Positions 45,562-53,234 of a stretch of 64,000 nt of DNA are shown piece after piece. The notes beneath the pieces were generated by a model. The model did no database searches. It saw only the letters and a program-made list of their open reading frames with translations, and was not told the origin of the DNA. Every line of letters starts with the position of its first letter. Within the stretch, counting starts at the first letter, position 1. Both the position numbers and the translations under genes were made by a program. Origin of the DNA: Paenibacillus sp. FSL R5-0517 (GTDB lineage Bacteria; Bacillota; Bacilli; Paenibacillales; Paenibacillaceae); assembly GCF_037974355.1 (NCBI RefSeq), contig NZ_CP150235.1, positions 5,642,001-5,706,000 of the forward strand, given 5' to 3'.

Positions 45562-45610
45562 GTGCGTGTTCAAAAAGACCGGTTTTCAGTGTGGACTTTT
45601 GAACAACCCC
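45562..45610 (+). repeat. Small mobile-like repeat, copy 2, with 5-bp flanking duplication
   Basis: 49 bp starting GTGCGTGTTCAAAAAG and ending TTTTGAACAACCCC, a shortened form of the element at 5948-6019 (shared GACCGGTTTTCAG-type interior). TTATA flanks both sides (45557-45561 and 45611-45615). It lies in the 5' leader of hemQ, about 30 bp before the ribosome binding site. Confidence 0.75.
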
Positions 45611-45653
45611 TTATAGGGATTTGGAAATATACCTTGCAGGAGGAACACAACCA

Positions 45654-46400
45654 ATGAACGAAGCAGCATCAACACTGGAGGGCTGGTATGCCCTGCATGA
45701 TTTTCGCTCGATTAACTGGGCCGCCTGGAAAGCAGCAGATGATGAAGAACGTGCTGTAGCACTGGACGAGCTTCAGGAATTCTGGAAAGAATGGAAAGAA
45801 GTCGAGGACTCATCCAAAGGAAGTACCGTTGTTTATACGGTTGTAGGTCAAAAAGCCGATCTCGTCATGATGCACCTGCGTGAAACGCTGGAAGATCTGA
45901 AGGCTGTTGAGAACGCGTTTAACAAAACGATGTTTGCCCAGTACACAACGAAGTCTTATTCTTACGTCAGTGTAGTGGAACTGAGCAACTACCTTGGCAA
46001 AGAAGGCGAAGACCCAATGCAGAATCCAGAGATTATCGCCCGTCTGAAACCTGTTCTGCCACAGCGGCAATACATCTGCTTCTATCCGATGAACAAAAAA
46101 CGTGAGCTGAATGACAACTGGTACATGCTGTCCATGGACGAGCGTCGTACGATGATGCGCAGTCACGGCATGATTGGTCGCAGCTATGCGGGTAAAGTAA
46201 AACAGATTATTACCGGCTCTGTCGGTTTCGACGATTGGGAATGGGGCGTAACGCTGTTTGCGGATGATGCACTTCAGTTCAAGAAACTCGTCTATGAGAT
46301 GCGTTTTGATGAAGTTAGCGCCCGTTATGGCGAATTCGGTTCGTTCTATGTGGGAAGTCTGTTGAACGAAGGAACGTTGGAAGACATGCTTAAGCTGTAA
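45654..46400 (+). CDS. hemQ: Coproheme decarboxylase HemQ
   Basis: Last enzyme of the coproporphyrin-dependent heme pathway of Gram-positive bacteria, turning coproheme into heme b with hydrogen peroxide. The product is 248 residues of the chlorite-dismutase fold. Tyr144 and Lys148 in FYPMNKKR and His171 in [10 protein letters not shown] correspond to the catalytic tyrosine, its lysine partner and the proximal heme ligand of characterised HemQ. The ATG at 45654 follows GGAGGAACACAACC; the frame start at 45621 is not used. It is monocistronic with a terminator directly after. The leader contains a small mobile-like repeat. Confidence 0.96.
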   Translation: MNEAASTLEGWYALHDFRSINWAAWKAADDEERAVALDELQEFWKEWKEVEDSSKGSTVVYTVVGQKADLVMMHLRETLEDLKAVENAFNKTMFAQYTTKSYSYVSVVELSNYLGKEGEDPMQNPEIIARLKPVLPQRQYICFYPMNKKRELNDNWYMLSMDERRTMMRSHGMIGRSYAGKVKQIITGSVGFDDWEWGVTLFADDALQFKKLVYEMRFDEVSARYGEFGSFYVGSLLNEGTLEDMLKL

Positions 46401-46420
46401 AAATAGTGCACCGCACAAAA

Positions 46421-46467
46421 AGCACCGCGACATCTCCTGTAAAGGATATTGTCAGCGGTGCTTTTTT
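46421..46467 (+). terminator. Intrinsic terminator of hemQ
   Basis: AGCACCGC pairs with GCGGTGCT, with further pairing of GACA and TGTC-like bases inside, followed by TTTTTT. Confidence 0.85.
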
Positions 46468-46505
46468 ATCTATGAATATTCTACTACCTCAAGCTTGATT
46501 TAGAT

Positions 46506-46690
46506 CTATATTGTTTGAACTATTTATTTACACAAAAACGGAAAGGACAGAAAAAACCTGAAAAAGCGAAGCGTTCGCCTAAAAGCTTTCTGAAAGAAAG
46601 CTGCATCGGAAGCATACGCTATCACCGGATTTTCCCTTTAACAAAAGGGAATCAAAAAAATCTGGGGATAACAGCGATTGGAAGGTTATG
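46506..46690 (-). repeat. Large hairpin repeat, copy D (truncated)
   Basis: Reverse-oriented copy. The end CTATATTGTTTGAACTA with TTTACACA is present at 46506, and the interior includes the 40-bp block shared with copy A. The other end stops at the core (GGGGATAACAGCGATTGG, then AAGGTTAT) and lacks the distal inverted repeat; it abuts the stop codon of the 84-residue gene. Confidence 0.85.
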
Positions 46691-46693
46691 TCT

Positions 46694-46948
46694 CTAATCC
46701 TCGTCCTCTTCATCAACAGCTTTCAGTGATTCGAGGAATTCGGCAGTGGCCCGGTCACGGTCACGACCTTTCTCCTTAAGCCGCTCAATCGCGGGCATAA
46801 TGAGAATATCCACTTCTTTCTGCACGATGTAGGCCAGATCATATTGATCCTGTTCCTCCAGATAACCACCGACCTGCATCAGGGCGTTGTACCGATCCAG
46901 TTCGTCACGCGTCAATAACCCCCGGACCTGAACACTGCAATGTCTCAT
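46694..46948 (-). CDS. Conserved-looking small acidic protein, 84 residues
   Basis: Soluble, mostly helical protein with a very acidic tail (AVDEEDED). The family is not recognised. Its ATG overlaps the stop of the upstream NDH-2-like gene by 4 bp (ATGA), so it is translationally coupled and probably linked to that dehydrogenase. The stop codon adjoins a truncated hairpin repeat. Confidence 0.75.
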   Translation of the reverse strand: MRHCSVQVRGLLTRDELDRYNALMQVGGYLEEQDQYDLAYIVQKEVDILIMPAIERLKEKGRDRDRATAEFLESLKAVDEEDED

Positions 46949-48138
46949 CCAAAAAACCGCCCTTTCTTCAGGACTAGCGGAATACCACCAATGATGAACA
47001 GATAACGCAGATCAACCAGCTTCTTCAACTGAGCCGCTTTCCAACCCTTGTACTTCTTGCCGCCTACAACAGCAATCGCTTCACCTTTACCCAATGAAGC
47101 AACCGTACCTTTGCTCGTAAATACAAAAGGCTGTGGCTGTTTCTTGCGAATGGATGCCACGACGTTCTTCGCGCAGTTCACACCCTGCTGCATCGCAATC
47201 TGGGCTGTTGGCGGGTAAGGCCGTCCTTCCGCGTTGAACACAAGTGAATTATCACCAATCACATAAACATGCTCATGTCCCGGGGCACGCAGATAGTCAT
47301 CCACTTTTACCCGGCCACGCATCACTTCAAGACCGGCCTGTTCCAGCAGTGAGTTACCACGAATACCACCGGTCCACACCACTGTGGCAGCATCGAGCTT
47401 TTCACCCTCACCCACAATAACCCCATCGGGGAGACACTGTTTGATCGGAACACCAATTTTGAAGGTAACGCCCTTCTTCTTCAGCACGTTCATCGCATGT
47501 TCTACCAGTTCCGGGTCAAATCCAGGCAAGGCCGAAGGCGCTGCCTCTACATTATAGATGTGCACATGTTTAGGATTCACGTCGAACTCCTTGCACAGCT
47601 GTGGAATACGATCTGCAAGTTCAGCTACGAATTCAACACCACTGAAACCCGCTCCGCCTACAACAAAACGAATACGATTTCGTTTGTTATCGTTTTTGTA
47701 CATCGCAAATTGATATTCGATGTGTTCTCGGATCAGTCTAACCGAGTTAATGCTGCGGATGGTCATGGCGTGATCAAGCATACCCGGAATACCGAAGGTC
47801 TCAGGCTCACCGCCTAGTCCAATAATCAGATAATCATAGGATAACGTGCCGTCCTCCAGAATAATCTTCCGATCCTGCAGACGAATCTCCTTGACAGAAG
47901 ATTTAACCAGATCAATCTTGAACTCATCAATCAGCTTCGAAATAGGGACTCTTGCATGCTCAATGGTATCCGTGCCGGCTGCCGGCATATGTAGATGTGT
48001 AGTAATATAATGATAATCATGCCGGTTCACCAATGTGACGTCGGCCTCGTTGTAGTTCAATTCCTTCTGCAGCCGCTGGGCTGTCAGAATCCCGCCATAG
48101 CCCGCGCCGAGGATGACGATTTTGGGAATACTGCTCAT
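46945..48138 (-). CDS. yumB: Type II NADH dehydrogenase-like FAD oxidoreductase (YumB-like)
   Basis: Peripheral membrane flavoprotein of 397 residues that probably passes electrons from NAD(P)H to menaquinone. The FAD Rossmann motif is KIVILGAGYGGILTA (5-19), the second nucleotide-binding motif FVVGGAGFSGVEFVAEL (about 160-176), and the FAD-contacting end VYVIGDNS. The ATG at 48138 is chosen over 48231 because the FAD motif then starts at once and AAGGGG lies about 8 bp upstream. It is divergent from yumC. A near-match to the Rex operator lies in the shared intergenic region. Confidence 0.9.
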   Translation of the reverse strand: MSSIPKIVILGAGYGGILTAQRLQKELNYNEADVTLVNRHDYHYITTHLHMPAAGTDTIEHARVPISKLIDEFKIDLVKSSVKEIRLQDRKIILEDGTLSYDYLIIGLGGEPETFGIPGMLDHAMTIRSINSVRLIREHIEYQFAMYKNDNKRNRIRFVVGGAGFSGVEFVAELADRIPQLCKEFDVNPKHVHIYNVEAAPSALPGFDPELVEHAMNVLKKKGVTFKIGVPIKQCLPDGVIVGEGEKLDAATVVWTGGIRGNSLLEQAGLEVMRGRVKVDDYLRAPGHEHVYVIGDNSLVFNAEGRPYPPTAQIAMQQGVNCAKNVVASIRKKQPQPFVFTSKGTVASLGKGEAIAVVGGKKYKGWKAAQLKKLVDLRYLFIIGGIPLVLKKGRFFG

Positions 48139-48330
48139 GTCTATACCCCTTCCGGTTTCACTTGCATCAGCCCAATCTTGGTTGAGATGCAAAATGCACA
48201 TACTTACAAATATTGATGAGGTCTTGCCCATTATGACGACAAATGTTAACTTCGCGAATTTATTTAAACGTTTGCATCAATTTCATAGCTCATTCCATTG
48301 ATTCGTTTGCACGCAAGTTAGCGATTCAAG

Positions 48331-48348
48331 TTGTGAAATTAACCACAA
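48331..48348. promoter_or_regulatory. Candidate Rex (NADH/NAD+ sensor) operator
   Basis: TTGTGAAATTAACCACAA matches the Rex consensus TTGTGAA-N4-TTCACAA at all but two bases. Rex represses respiratory NADH dehydrogenase genes in Firmicutes, and this site lies 190 bp upstream of the NDH-2-like gene. Confidence 0.45.
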
Positions 48349-48553
48349 GATTCTACAAAACACGGGATCTGTGCTCATATTACATATTGACTCTAAATTA
48401 GACAAAAAAACACATAGTACAGGTCAAGGATATCTGTATTTGTAGCAAAGATCAAGGTTTTTTTTGTTATTTTTCATAACCTTTCATTTCCAATTTCATC
48501 CTATTCTCATCTGATCTTCATCAATTATTCTCAGATTCGTGATACAGCTAACT

Positions 48554-48581
48554 TTGCAACCCTGAATACACCGTTTATAAT
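48554..48581 (+). promoter_or_regulatory. Sigma-A promoter of yumC
   Basis: TTGCAA (48554-48559), a 16-bp spacer and TATAAT (48576-48581), about 95 bp upstream of the yumC start. Confidence 0.6.
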
Positions 48582-48677
48582 AGGAAAGACAGTTCAGCAC
48601 CCATGCCGGTTATGATCCGTAGCCTGCATATTTTTCCTGTTAACTACCTATTAAAATATGAAAGGTGTTGTTGATTC

Positions 48678-49679
48678 TTGACTGCACAGAATTCCAGTCA
48701 TGATATGACTGATTTACTTATTATCGGTGGAGGCCCTGCGGGTCTGTTCGCCGCATTTTACGGTGGGATGCGTCAGGCATCCGTTACACTGGTTGAAAGC
48801 ATGCCACAGCTTGGCGGACAACTTGCCGCTCTTTACCCGGAGAAATACATCTATGATGTCGCCGGATTCCCGAAAGTTACAGCTCAGGAACTGGTGAATA
48901 ACCTGGTTGAGCAAATGAGTCATTTTAACCCGAACATCCGCCTTGAAGAAAAGGTTGTATCAGTGGAGAAAAAGGATGAGCAACATTTCATCGTGAAGAC
49001 GGATGAGAATGAATATCATGCCAAAGCTGTCATTATTACAGCTGGTGTAGGTGCATTCGAACCACGTCGCCTGGAGCTTGAAGGTGCTGCCAAGTTCGAG
49101 AAGAGCAACCTGCACTACTTTATCAGTGATCTGAATGCCTTCGCGGGCAAAAAAGTACTGATCAGTGGCGGCGGTGACTCCGCGGTAGACTGGGCACTCA
49201 TGCTCGAACCCATCGCTGAGCAAGTGACGCTGATCCACCGCCGGGACAAGTTCCGTGCGCATGAGCACAGTGTCGAAAATCTGATGAATTCCAAGGTGAA
49301 TGTCGTTACACCGACCGAAATCACGGAACTTCATGGGGATGACACCATTACCAAGGTAACCCTTGCCCATGTAAAAACCAAAGAAACTCAGGAAATTGAA
49401 GTGGATGACGTAATTGTTAACTTCGGATTTGTCTCTTCTCTCGGACCCATTGCCGAGTGGGGCATCGAAATTGACAGCAACTCCATCGTTGTGGATTCCC
49501 GCATGGAAACATCCATTCCAGGGATCTTCGCTGCCGGGGATATCACCACATACCCGGGTAAATTGAAGCTGATCGCTGTCGGATTTGGCGAAGCTCCAAC
49601 AGCCGTCAACAATGCGAAAGTATACTTCGATCCAGACGCCAAGTTGTCCCCAGGACACAGCAGTAACATGAAACGCTAG
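48678..49679 (+). CDS. yumC: Ferredoxin/flavodoxin-NADP+ reductase, thioredoxin-reductase-like (YumC)
   Basis: Homodimeric FAD enzyme of 333 residues that moves electrons between NADPH and ferredoxin or flavodoxin. The FAD motif is [18 protein letters not shown] (13-30), the NADP motif [15 protein letters not shown], and the end motif IFAAGDI. It lacks the CxxC redox pair of true thioredoxin reductases, which identifies the YumC type. The start codon is TTG, with AAAGGTG about 10 bp upstream. Confidence 0.95.
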   Translation: MTAQNSSHDMTDLLIIGGGPAGLFAAFYGGMRQASVTLVESMPQLGGQLAALYPEKYIYDVAGFPKVTAQELVNNLVEQMSHFNPNIRLEEKVVSVEKKDEQHFIVKTDENEYHAKAVIITAGVGAFEPRRLELEGAAKFEKSNLHYFISDLNAFAGKKVLISGGGDSAVDWALMLEPIAEQVTLIHRRDKFRAHEHSVENLMNSKVNVVTPTEITELHGDDTITKVTLAHVKTKETQEIEVDDVIVNFGFVSSLGPIAEWGIEIDSNSIVVDSRMETSIPGIFAAGDITTYPGKLKLIAVGFGEAPTAVNNAKVYFDPDAKLSPGHSSNMKR

Positions 49680-49710
49680 TTTCGCTGAATGAACATATAT
49701 TGATACAAAA

Positions 49711-49757
49711 AAGGGTATCTTACTCCTGAATGAATCCAGATCAGGAGGGATACCCTT
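49711..49757. promoter_or_regulatory. Hairpin covering the ribosome binding site of the zinc-ribbon gene; terminator on the minus strand
   Basis: AAGGGTATC-(TT)-ACTCCTGA pairs with TCAGGAG-G-GATACCCTT. The right arm contains the ribosome binding site (AGGAGGG, 49743-49749) and two bases of the TTG start codon. On the minus strand the stem is followed by TTTTTT, so it would also work as an intrinsic terminator there. Confidence 0.7.
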
Positions 49758-50007
49758 GTCTTATATATGCCCGCTGTGTAACGGTCTGGTTGTACCGGAG
49801 CAGGCTTGCCCCCACTGCCTTCAGGGACTGTTAGAATGCGGCAAATTGGACGACTACACCGGACCATACAGCCCCTACGTATTCCAATCTTCCTCTGACA
49901 CGGCAGACGAAGTCGAAAACGTTTGCAATCATGTGTTGTACTGTCCACATTGTCAGACGAGCACGCCATGGCCTGTCTCACTATGGGACTTGTCCGGAAA
50001 CCTGTAA
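49756..50007 (+). CDS. Small zinc-ribbon-like protein, 83 residues
   Basis: Cytoplasmic protein with CxxC pairs at Cys5/Cys8 and Cys18/Cys21 and a third, CPHC, near residue 63; these can form one zinc ribbon and a partial second site. The family is not recognised beyond this. The start is TTG with AGGAGGG 6 bp upstream. The ribosome binding site is buried in a strong hairpin that starts 32 bp after the yumC stop, so translation may depend on unfolding or on passage of upstream ribosomes. Confidence 0.75.
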   Translation: MSYICPLCNGLVVPEQACPHCLQGLLECGKLDDYTGPYSPYVFQSSSDTADEVENVCNHVLYCPHCQTSTPWPVSLWDLSGNL

Positions 50008-50028
50008 CATTGCCTGCAATGAGGATCT

Positions 50029-50172
50029 CTAGTGAAGAATGGCAGATACGTCGGTACCCAGTTTGCGCTTATGGATTTCTGCCAACAGCAGTGCGATGAA
50101 ATCTCGTTCGAGATTCAACTCAATCGCTTTATGGTAGGAATCCAACAACATCTCATCGGATAACATAGCCAT
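50029..50172 (-). CDS. sda: Sporulation checkpoint protein Sda (histidine kinase inhibitor)
   Basis: Helical-hairpin protein of 47 residues that blocks KinA-type sporulation kinases when DNA replication is disturbed. The segment LSDEMLLDSYHKAIELNLER, followed by DFIALLLAEIHKR, matches Sda throughout. The frame is open to 50214, but family length and spacing favour the ATG at 50172 (or 50166). The upstream DNA carries a cluster of DnaA boxes, as at the B. subtilis sda promoter, where DnaA drives transcription. Confidence 0.9.
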   Translation of the reverse strand: MAMLSDEMLLDSYHKAIELNLERDFIALLLAEIHKRKLGTDVSAILH

Positions 50173-50247
50173 TTCCCGCCACAACCTTTCCTTTTTTTTC
50201 CTCAAAACTATCATATCAGAGTTTCATATAGAGAACAAGCGTTCTTG

Positions 50248-50347
50248 TTATCCACAACGTTATGTGGAAATCCTGTGCATAGTTTGTTGATAAATGGAAA
50301 AAATGTAGAGTAATCAACGTGTATAGTGTGGACAATATTTATGCACA
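50248..50347. promoter_or_regulatory. DnaA-box cluster upstream of sda
   Basis: Two perfect boxes, TTATCCACA (50248-50256) and TTATGCACA (50339-50347), and two one-mismatch boxes on the other strand, at 50275-50283 (CTATGCACA) and 50327-50335 (TTGTCCACA), lie within 100 bp. A further weak box (ATTTCCACA) lies at 50264-50272. The cluster starts 76 bp upstream of the sda start. Confidence 0.85.
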
Positions 50348-50526
50348 GGCATGTTGTACTACGGTCAGAACGTTTATCTGCGTATTTTTTTGGAATAAAT
50401 TCATAGTTTCAAGACTTGTTGCGAGTAAATTACCCGGTAATGTAAAATTTCAAACCTTTTTCATACTGTTTTCTTCTATATATTATCGGTTTTTCTTGGA
50501 TTTTCTTGAGCTTTCCCATTCATTTT

Positions 50527-51186
50527 CTATTGGGGTCTGGTATTCACTTCCAGAATCCAGATCTTGCCTGAATAATCCAGTCCATAATCGAATCCAAGCT
50601 GACCAACACCAGGGAACTGACGTTCCATAATGTATGTGCATGTCAGTGTAAGTGAACGCATCTCCCTGCGTTTGTGTCGACCAGATATGTGGGGCAGGGA
50701 TAAACCGAGAGCTTGCCTTCCTGATAACATGGTGCCACCCTTGCTCAGATTCGTTACACAAAGTCCGGGACGAGCGAGTCGTCCAACCAAGGAACGGAAT
50801 ACCCAGCCTCGGTCTGTTTTAACAACTTTGACTCTGTAATCAACAGGTCTCCCTTGAATCGTTGCCAAATGAATGCCTTGCTGGATCAAGTACCTGCGTC
50901 TAGCCTTTACACGCACCAGAGAGCGATACATCTGGCTGAAACTGGCGAAAGAACGTGTCGTTTTCATATGGGTGTATCGATAAGCCCCACCGCTCGCCGA
51001 TACCCGAATAACACCATAACCTCCGCCACCTACAATAGGTTTGACGTACACCATTCCATAACGACTGAGCATGTGCAGCAGATTCCCTGAGTTGAACGCC
51101 TTGGTCTGTGGAATATGGACAGCAGCTACGGGGTATTTCATCAGTGCCGCTGTCTTCCGCCACTTGCTTGCAAGCTGTCTCGACAT
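50527..51186 (-). CDS. YheC/YheD-like ATP-grasp protein, spore-coat associated type
   Basis: Protein of 219 residues with an ATP-grasp fold: YVKPIVGGGGYGVIRV (about 47-62), RPVDYRVKVVKTDRGW, and the closing metal-ligand motif WILEVNTRPQ. It lacks the larger N-terminal region of full YheC/YheD proteins and stops exactly at the metal-binding motif, so it is a short form or slightly truncated at the end. AAGGAGATCAACCC precedes the ATG. Members are found on the spore coat; the reaction is unknown. Confidence 0.82.
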   Translation of the reverse strand: MSRQLASKWRKTAALMKYPVAAVHIPQTKAFNSGNLLHMLSRYGMVYVKPIVGGGGYGVIRVSASGGAYRYTHMKTTRSFASFSQMYRSLVRVKARRRYLIQQGIHLATIQGRPVDYRVKVVKTDRGWVFRSLVGRLARPGLCVTNLSKGGTMLSGRQALGLSLPHISGRHKRREMRSLTLTCTYIMERQFPGVGQLGFDYGLDYSGKIWILEVNTRPQ

Positions 51187-51312
51187 GGGTTGATCTCCTT
51201 CCCTAGAACAATAGTCCTTCCTTATACATACTCAACAGTAGCCTTGCTTTCTTGGATGTCTGTCCACGGCAGGGGCCCCTTTTCCATGAAACTTGTCCCA
51301 AGGTGATGGCGG

Positions 51313-51340
51313 AAACCGGAACAAGCGCCCGGTTTGCTTT
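51313..51340 (+). terminator. Hairpin upstream of the 84-residue membrane protein gene
   Basis: AAACCGG pairs with CCGGTTT around an 8-base loop, followed by GCTTTTC. It may be a weak terminator or leader hairpin. Confidence 0.35.
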
Positions 51341-51423
51341 TCAAACAAGTCAATCTGTCGTATGCTACTAAGGAACGGCTTGGAAGGGCTTAAATACGAG
51401 GATCTAAGGAGCGTTTAGAACAA

Positions 51424-51678
51424 ATGGAAGCATTTTTCAAATCACTTTATGGCGTAGCCTATTTTGCAATGTCGATCGTTCTGGTAGCCGTTACGGTACT
51501 TCTCTTTGTCACAGGTATTCGACTGTTTATTCAAAAGCGCAATCGCGGCTTTGCCGTGAGTTGTCTTATATTTGCCTGTTTCATCGTCTTTATCATTGTT
51601 GTTATGTTAACCACGCCCTTCTCTGCCACACCGCCGGGTTCACCGGAAGCCATGGCTGCCCTTCTTCACTTCGGGTAG
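51424..51678 (+). CDS. Small two-helix membrane protein, 84 residues
   Basis: Two hydrophobic helices (about 10-35 and 42-64) with a short basic loop between them (QKRNRG) and a Pro/Ser-rich tail. The family is not recognised. AAGGAGCG lies 10 bp before the ATG. It ends 26 bp before the ppx start on the same strand, so the two are probably co-transcribed. Confidence 0.75.
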   Translation: MEAFFKSLYGVAYFAMSIVLVAVTVLLFVTGIRLFIQKRNRGFAVSCLIFACFIVFIIVVMLTTPFSATPPGSPEAMAALLHFG

Positions 51679-51704
51679 TTGAACCTCTGTAGAAGGAGAT
51701 GCTT

Positions 51705-53234
51705 ATGACACGTACTAATGAAACCATAGGAATTATTGATATCGGCTCGAACTCCATTCGTCTGGTTATCTATGAACTGGATCAGGATGCAGCCTATCGC
51801 ATCATTCATGAAGACAAATACGCTGCTCGTCTGAGCAGCGTTGTTGAGTCGGATGGCACCATCCTTCGCCATTCTCTGGATAAAGCCATCACCATCTTGC
51901 GTCAATTCAAAGCGACCTGTGAAGCGTATCAGACCAAATTAATCCGTGCAGCAGCTACGGCAGCCATTCGTAATGCAAGCAATGTCCTGCAGATTATCGA
52001 ATGGCTGGAGACAGAGACGGGGCTTACCATCGAATGTGTATCCGGAGATCGGGAGGCCTATTACGGTTTCCTTGGTGTTACTCAGTCCATTGATCTGGCA
52101 GACGGGTTCGTCGTAGATATTGGAGGCGGCAGTACGGAGATCACAGTCTTTCGGGATCGGAAGAGGTTAAATAGCATTTCCCTCCCCATTGGTGCAGTGA
52201 ATTCACATGCCCGTTATGGGGGGGAAGATCAGTGGACCGAGGAGAATGTGAATGCGCTGTGCAATGAAGTCATTCAAGCTCTCCGTGGACAGGATTGGAT
52301 TCATGAGCATCCTGGTCTGCCACTCATCGGACTTGGCGGCACGATGCGTACACTCGCCAAAGTGGAGCAGAAGCGTACCCAGTACTCGCTGCCTGTCACC
52401 CATCATTATGAGATCAGCGAGCAAGCAATGGAGAACATCGCTCGCTCCCTGCCACATCTCACTTCGGCACAGCGCAAAAAGGTGCCAGGGCTCGCTAAAG
52501 ATCGCGCAGACATCATCGTGCCCGGCGTATTGATCCTGCGAACCGTCTTCCAGTTAATACAGGGAGATCGTTATGTGGTTAGTGGTGCAGGTCTGCGAGA
52601 CGGGTTGCTGCGTGATTACTTGGCTGGAGGTCAGCCGGTCGTTCCGGACGCGCTGAAGGACAGCATCCGTAATTTTATCCATTTTGGTCCGCCTATTCCA
52701 GAGAAACGTCTGCAACGGATTCATCAGGATGCGGTTACCCTGTATACTGCACTAGAAGGTACTGCTCCTGATGAGGCAGATGCCCGAATCCTGTATGCGT
52801 CCTCCATGCTGCACATGGCAGGCAAGCAGATTAACTATTTCCGTTATGCGCAGCACTCGGCTTATTGGATTATGAATGCAAGCATCTATGGACTTTCCCA
52901 CCGAGAGACGATCCTTAGTGCCAGTGCGGCCGATTATCATCCCAAAAAAAGAACGCCCCAGCTGCTTAATAAGCACCGGGACATTCTGAAAAACTCGGAT
53001 GAGCGACATGCTCATCGTATAGGCTCTTTGCTGCGTGTAGCCGAAGCGATTAATCGATCCGAGAGCATCGCTGCGATTCAAGCAACCAAAGAAAACGGCT
53101 CGCTGCAGGTGCAGTTCACCTGTACAGCAGAGCCGTTACTGGAACTTGATGGTCTCGAAGAGGCCGTCAAGGATCTGAAGGAAGCCTGGGGAATTACGTT
53201 ATCGTACTCCATTCAGCAGGTTTCCAAGGGATAA
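51705..53234 (+). CDS. ppx: Exopolyphosphatase / Ppx-GppA phosphatase family
   Basis: Cytoplasmic phosphatase of 509 residues that shortens polyphosphate from its ends (and in some members degrades pppGpp). The ASKHA fold starts with GIIDIGSNSIRLVIYEL. The second phosphate loop is FVVDIGGGSTEITVF and the third GLGGTMRTLAKV. A C-terminal HD-like domain (SSMLHMAGKQINYFRYAQHS, then HRIGSLLRVAEAINRS) completes the Ppx2 layout. AGGAG lies 6 bp before the ATG at 51705; the ATG at 51699 overlaps that site. The gene faces ppk and overlaps its 3' end by 41 bp. Confidence 0.93.
   Translation: MTRTNETIGIIDIGSNSIRLVIYELDQDAAYRIIHEDKYAARLSSVVESDGTILRHSLDKAITILRQFKATCEAYQTKLIRAAATAAIRNASNVLQIIEWLETETGLTIECVSGDREAYYGFLGVTQSIDLADGFVVDIGGGSTEITVFRDRKRLNSISLPIGAVNSHARYGGEDQWTEENVNALCNEVIQALRGQDWIHEHPGLPLIGLGGTMRTLAKVEQKRTQYSLPVTHHYEISEQAMENIARSLPHLTSAQRKKVPGLAKDRADIIVPGVLILRTVFQLIQGDRYVVSGAGLRDGLLRDYLAGGQPVVPDALKDSIRNFIHFGPPIPEKRLQRIHQDAVTLYTALEGTAPDEADARILYASSMLHMAGKQINYFRYAQHSAYWIMNASIYGLSHRETILSASAADYHPKKRTPQLLNKHRDILKNSDERHAHRIGSLLRVAEAINRSESIAAIQATKENGSLQVQFTCTAEPLLELDGLEEAVKDLKEAWGITLSYSIQQVSKG

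Larger units (their letters stand above)
48139..48677. promoter_or_regulatory. Divergent regulatory region between yumB-like gene and yumC
   Basis: About 540 bp without a gene, AT-rich and long for a divergent promoter region. It contains a Rex-like palindrome (48331-48348), the yumC promoter (48554-48581) and TTGACT at 48386. No small ORF with a good ribosome binding site was found. Confidence 0.5.

Noticed and set aside
48678-49679. Thioredoxin reductase
   Set aside because: The CxxC redox pair is absent; the protein matches the YumC ferredoxin/flavodoxin reductase type instead.
49711-49757. Plain terminator for yumC on the plus strand
   Set aside because: No T-run follows the stem on that strand, and its right arm is the next gene's ribosome binding site.
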